Source: Dinghuibacter sp964544695 (GTDB lineage Bacteria; Bacteroidota; Bacteroidia; Chitinophagales; Chitinophagaceae). Taken from it: a stretch of 6,821 nucleotides of DNA. Under the pieces are notes generated by a model that saw only the letters and a program-made list of their open reading frames with translations, was not told the origin of the DNA and ran no database searches. This document shows, piece after piece, positions 1 to 5,666 of the stretch (position 1 is its first letter; every line of letters begins with the position of its first letter). Both the position numbers and the translations under genes were made by a program. Location: NCBI GenBank assembly GCA_964544695.1, contig CAZJDB010000139.1, positions 1 to 6,821 on the forward strand, given 5' to 3'.

Positions 1-2074
1 CTTCGGCATAAGCCCATCCCCTGGGGCAATAAAAATCAACCCCACCCTCCATGGTGCAGTCCCCGAAATAAAACAAACCGTCCTGGACGTTCCAGGGACT
101 GACCGTATCGCCCCCATAGGCGCTGAAGGCGCAGTGCAGTGCTTTAAGGCGCGTCGTGGCGAACGTCCGCAGCGCCATCTGGTGACCGGTTGGACTGATG
201 TGTTTCGTGCTATCCGCACAGGCAACCGTCGTGTCGTTGTGGTGATCGAAACCGAAACTATTCACGATCGTGAGGTGGTCCAGGGTGATGTCCGATCCTG
301 AAACGTTCAGGGTGGCCACTCCCCAATCGTCCTTGTGCGCGCAACGAAAAATATCCCTGGCCTCGGATTGGGTGATGATCGTCCGGGCGGAATCCATACC
401 CTGGAGAACCACGTGACTCTTATTTAATAAGAGTTTCTCGCGGTATGTGCCGGGATGAATGAGGATGACCCTTTCCCAGAAGGCGTCATCAGGCAGGCTG
501 TTGATGGCTTCCTGGATGGTCCGGAAGTTTCCCTTCCCTTCCTGGTCCACCACGACCCTGCGGGGACCATCCGCGGGGGCCGCCGTGACTTCCACCGGGC
601 CGTCTGTCAGGCGCTTTGCGCCCGACGCATCGGTGTGCCTCAGCTCGACCCCGGCCGAACCCTCGACTTGCAATAACAATGGTACGCCGGTCTTGTACCG
701 GATGCTGTCCAAAAGAATATCATTACAATATGCGACCCGCATGACGGGGTCCGCTTCGGTCGGATAAAGTTGGACGTCGCGCAGTATAACCCCCTTGGCA
801 TACATGCAATCCATACCCTCCTTTGTTGTCAAACTCATATGCGCCATCGTTATCCCCTTCACAGGCATTTCCGGCAGACCCCTGATAAATATCCCTTTTG
901 CGGCACCGTTACAAACGATATGATCGAGGTGGAAATCGCGGAAGGCCGGCGTCCCCTCATCCACGGGTTTGGCCTCGATATGCGGCTCGGTCCGGCTCGT
1001 GGGGTCCTGCGCCTGGTAATACATGTCGAAGAGGATGGCTTCCCCTACGATATCCTTCATGTAAATGTCGTGTATGTTGATGCGCTCCACGACCCCTCCC
1101 CTGCCCCGGACGGTCTTGAAACGAAGCCCCACATCCGATCCGAGGAAGGCGCATTGATACACTTCCAGATCGCGCACGCCCCCAGACATCTCGCTTCCGA
1201 TCACGAATCCTCCATGCGCGCGATAAACTGTGCAACGCCGGATGATCACATGCTGGGTCGGAACAGCCCTTTTTCTCCCTTCCTCATCCCTGCCGCTCTT
1301 GATGCAAATGCCATCGTCGCCCGTGTGGAAGTGACTATCTTCGACCAACACGCTGTCACAGGATTCGATATCTATCCCGTCCCCGTTCTGGGCGTACCAG
1401 GGATTATCGACCATAATGTTTTGTACCAAAAGTTTCGTGCACAACAGGGGATGCAGGCACCACGCCGGTGAGTTGCGGAAAGTGACGCCCTGCAACAGGA
1501 TATCGTGGCATTGATGCAATACGACGAGATTGGGCCGCAATTGCGATGCCGCGATAGCAGCCTGGGAAGGATAACCCGTTTTCCCGTCCGTTGAAATCGC
1601 CGTAGCCCATATCTCGGGTGGAACTTTGCTTTTCTTCAGGGGTCTCCACGCATCGCCGCCGCCATCGATGATCCCTTCGCCCGTGATCCCGATGTGATCG
1701 GCTCCATCGGCTGATATAGGTGGTTGAGCGCGGAGTTGGTCCTTGCCCTCCCAATTTCCGTGTATGGCAGGATAGGCGCTGAAGTCACGCGTGAACTGTA
1801 GTAACGCGCCTTTCGCCAGGAATAGCGTTACGCGACTTTTTAACAAAAGGGGCCCGCTCGTGGTTTGCCCCTTGGGTATTTCGACGACTCCACCGCCGCG
1901 CGCGTTGCAAGCATCGATCGCGGCCTGGATATTGCCGCCAAATGATTGGATAGAAATGGTGTCGGTGCGCGATTGGGCGCCCGCACTCGCGGAGTAAAGC
2001 AGAACCAGGTATAGCAACCGTCTCATTCGGAGAACGATGCTACGCAGATATTCCATACCGATAAAGCCTTTCAT
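1..2074 (-). CDS. Bifunctional pectin-degrading enzyme: GH28 polygalacturonase fused to a CE8 pectin methylesterase domain (3' end beyond window)
   Basis: One uninterrupted minus-strand frame of 691 codons starts at the ATG at 2074 and runs off the left edge. It encodes a secretory signal (hydrophobic LLYLVLLYSASAGA, residues 19-33) and then a right-handed beta-helix GH28 domain at about residues 40-490. The four GH28 signatures are visible: NGDG (230-233, usually NTDG), GDD (252-254), HGG (288-290, usually GHG) and RFK (318-320, usually RIK). The expected catalytic aspartates are therefore D232, D253 and D254. A CE8 domain begins near residue 508 (GNFRTIQEAI, then GTYREKL and HQMALRT) and keeps aspartates D656 and D680 before the sequence is cut. 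The expected role is de-esterifying and hydrolysing homogalacturonan in the periplasm or outside the cell. The start is uncertain: in-frame ATGs at 2056 and 2026 also exist, and 2026 (MRRLLYLVLL) gives the most typical signal peptide. Family calls are firm; exo versus endo action cannot be told. Confidence 0.93.
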   Translation of the reverse strand, partial: MKGFIGMEYLRSIVLRMRRLLYLVLLYSASAGAQSRTDTISIQSFGGNIQAAIDACNARGGGVVEIPKGQTTSGPLLLKSRVTLFLAKGALLQFTRDFSAYPAIHGNWEGKDQLRAQPPISADGADHIGITGEGIIDGGGDAWRPLKKSKVPPEIWATAISTDGKTGYPSQAAIAASQLRPNLVVLHQCHDILLQGVTFRNSPAWCLHPLLCTKLLVQNIMVDNPWYAQNGDGIDIESCDSVLVEDSHFHTGDDGICIKSGRDEEGRKRAVPTQHVIIRRCTVYRAHGGFVIGSEMSGGVRDLEVYQCAFLGSDVGLRFKTVRGRGGVVERINIHDIYMKDIVGEAILFDMYYQAQDPTSRTEPHIEAKPVDEGTPAFRDFHLDHIVCNGAAKGIFIRGLPEMPVKGITMAHMSLTTKEGMDCMYAKGVILRDVQLYPTEADPVMRVAYCNDILLDSIRYKTGVPLLLQVEGSAGVELRHTDASGAKRLTDGPVEVTAAPADGPRRVVVDQEGKGNFRTIQEAINSLPDDAFWERVILIHPGTYREKLLLNKSHVVLQGMDSARTIITQSEARDIFRCAHKDDWGVATLNVSGSDITLDHLTIVNSFGFDHHNDTTVACADSTKHISPTGHQMALRTFATTRLKALHCAFSAYGGDTVSPWNVQDGLFYFGDCTMEGGVDFYCPRGWAYAE
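416..434. repeat. Perfect AT-rich inverted repeat inside the CE8 coding region
   Basis: ACTCTTAT and ATAAGAGT form perfect 8-base arms around a TTA centre. The repeat lies within codons for residues 547-553 (KLLLNKS) of the GH28-CE8 gene. It forces two consecutive TTA leucine codons in a stretch that is otherwise GC-rich. It could form a small hairpin in DNA or mRNA or bind a dimeric protein, but it may also be chance. Confidence 0.45.
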
Positions 2075-2086
2075 TGGTTTTATTTA

Positions 2087-2100
2087 CGCAAACGTTCCCG
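2087..2100. promoter_or_regulatory. Candidate LacI-family operator upstream of the GH28-CE8 gene
   Basis: The 14-base site CGCAAACGTTCCCG is an imperfect palindrome centred on the CG at 2093/2094, with five of seven base pairs symmetric. LacI-family operators commonly have a central CG flanked by A/T-rich half-sites such as AAACGTTT. It lies 13-26 bases upstream of the ATG at 2074, where a bound repressor could block transcription of the GH28-CE8 gene. The LacI-family gene at 3698 is the obvious candidate binder. This is inference from a single site, and no second copy was found near the LacI gene. Confidence 0.27.
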
Positions 2101-2129
2101 AGAGGTCCGAGAAAATCTGATTTTTATTG

Positions 2130-2137
2130 TATATTTG
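2130..2137 (+). promoter_or_regulatory. Bacteroidota-type -7 promoter element for the toxin-antitoxin cassette
   Basis: TATATTTG matches the Bacteroidota -7 consensus TAnnTTTG exactly. It sits 23 bases upstream of the antitoxin ATG at 2161, so transcription would start only a short distance before the gene. A convincing TTTG -33 element at the usual distance was not seen. There is also no Shine-Dalgarno sequence before the ATG, consistent with Bacteroidota leaders. Confidence 0.42.
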
Positions 2138-2160
2138 GTATAGGTATAAATCGATTTCCC

Positions 2161-2391
2161 ATGGAGAGAATAATTTTAGAGGTGGACGACCAAATTGCAC
2201 GTGCCTGGCGCTCTTCTCCTGCCAGTTTCAGGGAGGAGATGGAGAAGGATTTAACCTTTCGCATTACTCAGAAAGTCAGAGAAGCTGAAAGGGACAAGTT
2301 TTTTCAATATCTTGACAAGGTGCAGGAATCTACTGCCCAAAAAGGCTTAACCCAGGAAGCTTTGGAAAAACTCCTTAATGAAAAGGACTAA
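2161..2391 (+). CDS. Putative antitoxin of a PIN-toxin module
   Basis: This encodes a small 76-residue, highly charged protein (MERIILEVDDQIARAW at the start). An N-terminal segment of beta character (residues 2-9) is followed by predicted helices rich in Glu, Lys and Arg. The helical stretch at about 22-58 (ASFREEMEKD through QYLDKVQ) and a C-terminal helix ending LEKLLNEKD look like a toxin-binding tail. The role as antitoxin is inferred from size, charge and position: it lies immediately upstream of a PIN-domain gene and overlaps it by 14 bases, the usual order and coupling in such modules. By analogy it would bind and inhibit the toxin and may repress its own promoter, though no clear DNA-binding motif is recognised. 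The frame is open back to an ATG at 2074, but the added 29 residues look like translated promoter DNA, so 2161 is preferred. Confidence 0.75.
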   Translation: MERIILEVDDQIARAWRSSPASFREEMEKDLTFRITQKVREAERDKFFQYLDKVQESTAQKGLTQEALEKLLNEKD

Positions 2392-2794
2392 ACTTTTCAT
2401 TTTCGATGCAAATGCCTTAATCAGCGCCTTACTTGTCGGCAGCTATACAAATAACCTCGCCTTTAGAAGGGCCCTCCAAATTGGGCTGGTCATTTGCACG
2501 CACCGGATCAAAACAGAGCTTTCAGACGTTTTATCGAGGAAAAAATTCGATCGTTATGCCACGATAGAGGATCGGTTAAAAATATTTTCCTTTCTGGAAA
2601 CCCAACTCCTCGAATTCCCTCCTCCCTCCATAACCATTCAAGCCTGCAGAGACCCAAAGGACAATCAATACCTTGAATTGGCTGTGGAGGCGAAGGCAAA
2701 CTGCATTATTACCGGGGATAAAGACCTTTTGGTACTGCATCCATTTCAAGAAATTCCGATTCTCCAGGCCGCGGATTTCTTATCTCAATTCTAA
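2378..2794 (+). CDS. PIN-domain protein, putative toxin-antitoxin toxin component (ribonuclease)
   Basis: This 138-residue protein has the length and pattern of the COG1569/TIGR00305 group of putative PIN-family toxins. PIN domains are metal-dependent RNases that use a cluster of acidic residues. Here these are D10 in the opening strand motif FIFDAN, E47 in TELSDVL, D92 and D95 in CRDPKDNQYLELA, and D114 and D116 in IITGDKDLL. All positions expected for an active site are present, so the enzyme is probably functional. The start at 2378 lies inside the antitoxin's last codons (14-base overlap), which suggests translational coupling. RNA cleavage that slows growth when the antitoxin is lost is the family expectation; the target RNA cannot be read from the sequence. 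The gene is convergent with the DUF2971 gene, with only eight bases between the two stop codons and no terminator between them. Confidence 0.88.
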   Translation: MKRTKLFIFDANALISALLVGSYTNNLAFRRALQIGLVICTHRIKTELSDVLSRKKFDRYATIEDRLKIFSFLETQLLEFPPPSITIQACRDPKDNQYLELAVEAKANCIITGDKDLLVLHPFQEIPILQAADFLSQF

Positions 2795-2802
2795 TTAATT
2801 GC

Positions 2803-3582
2803 TCATAACGGTTCCTTTTCAAGGCCAAATACCCCTTTTTTTAATTTCATTATAAAAAATGAGCAGGTATAACCTGTTGATACAACAAGTTTTTTTAGGT
2901 TAGATACCAATTCTGGATCAGCCTTATAACCAAAAATTACTTCGGTTAGGCATTTCTTATCAAACGGCACCTTTCCCCTGACGGTTTCCTTCACAATTCT
3001 TACCTCGCGCTCATATTCCCAATCTTTAGACTTAGTGCCAACTAAAAATTGGAGAAGTCCATAATCCGTATTACTCAAATGCAGATAATCAAATATTGGA
3101 TATTGTTCCTGATATTCCATTTCAACTGGAACGAGAAATGTCTTTTGCTCTCCTGAAATATCAAATTTCAGGCATACACCTCTATGGCCGCTCCCATAAT
3201 GAGACCACATTAACAATAAATCTTCCCTTGCGCTAAAACAACAAACACCCACGCGTTTGGTAATATTATCAGCGCCTTTTTGGAAGCCATCCCTCAACGC
3301 TTCAAGATTATCACCATAATGCGCCATAATCTGATCAAAACTTCTCTTTGGTCCCACGCTACTATTTGCCATTTTTTTCGCAAGTTCTCCTATTTCATTC
3401 TTTCTATAATTTGGTATCTCAATCCGAATATTTAAATCGTAAGGATCATTAAATCCTGCCGGATCCGAAAACCATAAACAATTACCTATTAAAGAATTAT
3501 ATAGGTTTTTACAATTATTATCTATGGGATAATATTTACAAATACTTGAATTGATAGTTTTGTTTGGCAAAGGTATATCCAT
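2803..3582 (-). CDS. DUF2971 family protein of unknown function
   Basis: This 259-residue protein has no signal peptide or membrane segment and is probably cytoplasmic. It shows the conserved pattern of the DUF2971 family: LWFSDPAGFNDPYD (residues 36-49), VGVCCFS (111-117), LMWSHYGSGHRGVC (124-137) and DWEYEREVRIV (187-197), followed by a strand-rich C-terminal part with EVIFGYKA (214-221). The near-invariant His, Tyr, Trp, Glu and Arg residues in these motifs suggest an enzyme or ligand-binding pocket, but no activity is assigned here. The start at 3582 is supported by AGGA five bases upstream. The gene is very AT-rich (11 of 60 bases are G or C in 3481-3540) and differs sharply from the pectin genes, suggesting horizontal acquisition. 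A defence or accessory role is only a guess from its position beside a toxin-antitoxin pair. Confidence 0.85.
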   Translation of the reverse strand: MDIPLPNKTINSSICKYYPIDNNCKNLYNSLIGNCLWFSDPAGFNDPYDLNIRIEIPNYRKNEIGELAKKMANSSVGPKRSFDQIMAHYGDNLEALRDGFQKGADNITKRVGVCCFSAREDLLLMWSHYGSGHRGVCLKFDISGEQKTFLVPVEMEYQEQYPIFDYLHLSNTDYGLLQFLVGTKSKDWEYEREVRIVKETVRGKVPFDKKCLTEVIFGYKADPELVSNLKKLVVSTGYTCSFFIMKLKKGVFGLEKEPL

Positions 3583-3647
3583 AGGAATCCTATTAAAATG
3601 TTGAGACCTACCTATCGCATTGATTATTTACATAATGCATAATATAC

Positions 3648-3655
3648 TATCTTTT
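3648..3655 (+). promoter_or_regulatory. Possible -7 promoter element for the LacI-family gene
   Basis: TATCTTTT agrees with the Bacteroidota -7 consensus TAnnTTTG except at the last base. It lies 42 bases before the regulator's ATG, within the 115-base divergent gap shared with the DUF2971 gene. TTTA at 3627-3630 could serve as a poor -33 element, though the spacing is short. The gap also holds a short direct repeat, CATAAT-G-CATAAT, just upstream. This is weak evidence in AT-rich DNA. Confidence 0.22.
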
Positions 3656-3682
3656 TCGTAATCTTACACAGAGTTAACGCCC

Positions 3683-3688
3683 GGAGGG
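3683..3688 (+). promoter_or_regulatory. Strong Shine-Dalgarno sequence of the LacI-family gene
   Basis: GGAGGG lies nine bases before the ATG at 3698. It fixes the start of the regulator and is stronger than the leaders of the other genes here, most of which lack a clear Shine-Dalgarno site. Confidence 0.65.
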
Positions 3689-3697
3689 CGCAGCCAT

Positions 3698-4729
3698 ATG
3701 AAATTTGAAGCGGTCACCATCAAGGATATTGCCAAAGCCCTGGGTCTTTCGACCTCCACTGTCAGCAGGGCCTTGAGGGACAGCTACGAGATCAGCCCGG
3801 AAACCAAGCAATTGGTCCTGGAATACGCCCGCCAAATCAACTACCGGCCGAATCCGATCGCCCTGAGCCTTAAGGAAAAGCGCAGTCGCTCGATCGGGGT
3901 GGTGGTTTCCGAGATCGCCAACAGCTTCTTTTCGCAGGCCATCAACGGAATTGAATCCATCGCCTCCACCAGGGGGTATCACGTCATCATCACCCAGAGC
4001 CTGGAGAACTACGAACGCGAGGTGTTGAACATGCAATTCCTTTCTTCCCGTTCCGTGGATGGCTGTCTTATCTCGGTTTCCGCGGAAACCAACGACTTCT
4101 TTCACCTTTCGGACCTCTACCAGCGGGGGTTGCCCATCGTGTGTTTCGACCGCGTGGTCGAAGATATGCAGTGTCATAAGGTAACCGTGGACAACGTTAG
4201 CGGAGCCTACGAAGCCACCCGCCACCTGATTGAGCACGGATACCGGAAAATCGCATTTCTGGCGAACGCCGAGGTCCTTTCGATCACCAGGGCCAGACAG
4301 GCCGGGTACCGGAGAGCCCTGGAGGACCATACCCTTCGCTTCGATCCCGCCTACGTGCAGCATTGCATCCATGGCGGCATGCGCGTCGACGAGGTCGAAT
4401 CGGCCCTGCAATCGCTGTTACAACTTCCCCAAAGGCCCGATGCCATCTTCGCAAGTTCGGACAAACTTACGACTACCTGTATGCGCTATCTAAAAAAAGA
4501 GCGCATCAGAATACCGGATGATATGGCGGTTGTCGGTTTCAGCAACCTGGACCTGACGGACCTGCTGTCCCCTCCCCTGAGCGTGGTCCGGCAGCCCGCC
4601 TATGAAATGGGCCGCGTCGCGGCTGAGCTCCTTATCGGTGTTATCGAAAGCAAAAAGCCCGTGACCGAATTCGAAAACCGCGTCCTTCCCGCGGAACTGC
4701 TTGTGCGTGAATCCTCCTTCAGGGGCTAG
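3698..4729 (+). CDS. LacI-family transcriptional regulator, probable regulator of the pectin locus
   Basis: At 343 residues it is full length for a LacI/GalR regulator. The N-terminal helix-turn-helix is at about residues 7-27 (TIKDIAKALGLSTSTVSRAL), followed by the hinge helix region RPNPIALSLKEKRS (50-63). The sugar-binding-protein-like effector domain spans 66-340. Recognisable family landmarks are SIGVVV (65-70), the FDR motif (150-152), VTVDN (162-166), GYRKIAFL (181-188), the FASSD segment (251-255) and the VVGFSN strand (278-283). By family it is a cytoplasmic dimer or tetramer that changes DNA binding when a sugar-derived ligand binds. Its position beside pectin genes suggests a galacturonate- or oligogalacturonate-derived effector, but this is inferred. 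The gene is convergent with the pectinesterase, with 25 bases between stop codons and no visible terminator. Its base composition matches the pectin genes rather than the AT-rich islet. Confidence 0.95.
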   Translation: MKFEAVTIKDIAKALGLSTSTVSRALRDSYEISPETKQLVLEYARQINYRPNPIALSLKEKRSRSIGVVVSEIANSFFSQAINGIESIASTRGYHVIITQSLENYEREVLNMQFLSSRSVDGCLISVSAETNDFFHLSDLYQRGLPIVCFDRVVEDMQCHKVTVDNVSGAYEATRHLIEHGYRKIAFLANAEVLSITRARQAGYRRALEDHTLRFDPAYVQHCIHGGMRVDEVESALQSLLQLPQRPDAIFASSDKLTTTCMRYLKKERIRIPDDMAVVGFSNLDLTDLLSPPLSVVRQPAYEMGRVAAELLIGVIESKKPVTEFENRVLPAELLVRESSFRG

Positions 4730-4754
4730 GGCACCTGATGGCAGCCCCGCGCCG

Positions 4755-5666
4755 CTACGAAGGTCGCCAGTCGCCCAGAACGGCCGCAATAGTGACCAAC
4801 GCCGCGGCCGTGAGTTGTCGCGACCAGGGTGCCCTCGTCGAGGGCGAAGCGCCCGGCCCCGTCGATCCATACTCCGCAAACCGTGCCGTCTTTTCATTAT
4901 CGGGATTCTTCCAATTATTCCATCCTTCGGGGATGATGTGGGAACCCATCCAGCAGCGGATATATGTCACGCTGGCGTAGGGCTGCCAGGGCCTTCCCAG
5001 GGAAACTTTGTGGATGTTCGTATCCGCTGTCAACCGGCAATCGAAAAAAACAAATCCATAAGGAATCTCCCGGGGGGTGGAGGCGGCGGTGACGTGCGAA
5101 TTTTTTTTGCTATGAATATGGCATTTGTTGAACACCGCCGTTGCCGGGCCGAAAATGAAATCCGTGGACCCCTCGATATAACAATCCTCATAATATTGTT
5201 TGGTTCCCGGACCGCTGCAAAACAATACGTCCTGATTCCCGATGAGGCGGCAATGAAAGAAAGCGGCCCTGTTTCCATTCACCATAACAGCCACGGCTTG
5301 TCCCGCCGTGAACCCGGCATCATTTTCGAACGTCAGGTTGTCTGCCCGGAAGTCGTCTCCGTCGATAAAACAACTAGCCGAAGTCCAGGTGTTCACGGTG
5401 TCCCTGGTTGGGAGGCGGAGTCCCGAATGATTGCCGAAAATCAGGACCACGCCATTATCGCCACGCAGATGAACGTTATCCTTACGTATATGCAGCACCT
5501 CCCGGTACACCCCAGGTTTGATCCGTATCTCGCCTCCCGCTGCGGGCAGGGCATCCAGGGCCGCCTGCACGGCGCGGAAGTCACCGCTGCCGTCCTGCGC
5601 GACGGTAAGCGCCTTGCCATCTTGCGCGACGACAAGAACACTGACCAAAAGAGAGACCCAGAACAT
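4755..5666 (-). CDS. Secreted pectin methylesterase (CE8 pectinesterase)
   Basis: This 303-residue enzyme removes methyl esters from homogalacturonan, releasing methanol and leaving demethylated pectate. A short hydrophobic signal sequence (about residues 1-14) lacks the usual N-terminal positive charge. The CE8 beta-helix follows with all standard motifs: GDFRAVQAAL (28-37), GVYRE (52-56), GQAVAV (122-127), GNQD (143-146), STDFIFG (167-173) and LGRPW (223-227). This gives Q123 and Q145 for the oxyanion site, catalytic D146 and D169, and R225. The C-terminal ARFAEYGSTGPGA and WSRQLTAA segments are also typical, so the gene is complete. Its ATG shares one base with the SusD-like gene's stop codon (TAATG), so the two are translationally coupled in one operon, and there is no in-frame ATG further upstream. 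An A8 run (plus-strand Ts near 5101-5108) does not break the frame. The signal type is less certain than the enzyme call. Confidence 0.96.
   Translation of the reverse strand: MFWVSLLVSVLVVAQDGKALTVAQDGSGDFRAVQAALDALPAAGGEIRIKPGVYREVLHIRKDNVHLRGDNGVVLIFGNHSGLRLPTRDTVNTWTSASCFIDGDDFRADNLTFENDAGFTAGQAVAVMVNGNRAAFFHCRLIGNQDVLFCSGPGTKQYYEDCYIEGSTDFIFGPATAVFNKCHIHSKKNSHVTAASTPREIPYGFVFFDCRLTADTNIHKVSLGRPWQPYASVTYIRCWMGSHIIPEGWNNWKNPDNEKTARFAEYGSTGPGASPSTRAPWSRQLTAAALVTIAAVLGDWRPS

Noticed and set aside
770..1471. Long plus-strand open frame of 233 codons
   Set aside because: It lies antisense to the GH28 domain, whose frame is continuous and carries all family motifs. The plus-strand product has no recognisable domain.
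1404..1754. Minus-strand open frame of 116 codons
   Set aside because: It is an out-of-frame reading of the GH28 gene, with an Arg-rich product typical of a shifted frame.
2074..2160. N-terminal extension of the antitoxin from an ATG at 2074
   Set aside because: The extra 29 codons cover the probable promoter and show no family-like sequence. The ATG at 2161 gives a more credible small antitoxin.
2075..3697. Insertion-sequence ends or attachment-site repeats bounding the AT-rich islet
   Set aside because: I looked for direct or inverted repeats at the two edges and saw no convincing match. The islet is supported by composition and gene content only.
5101..5108. Homopolymer run as a possible frameshift in the pectinesterase
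   Set aside because: The frame and the conserved motifs continue in the same frame on both sides, so the gene is intact.
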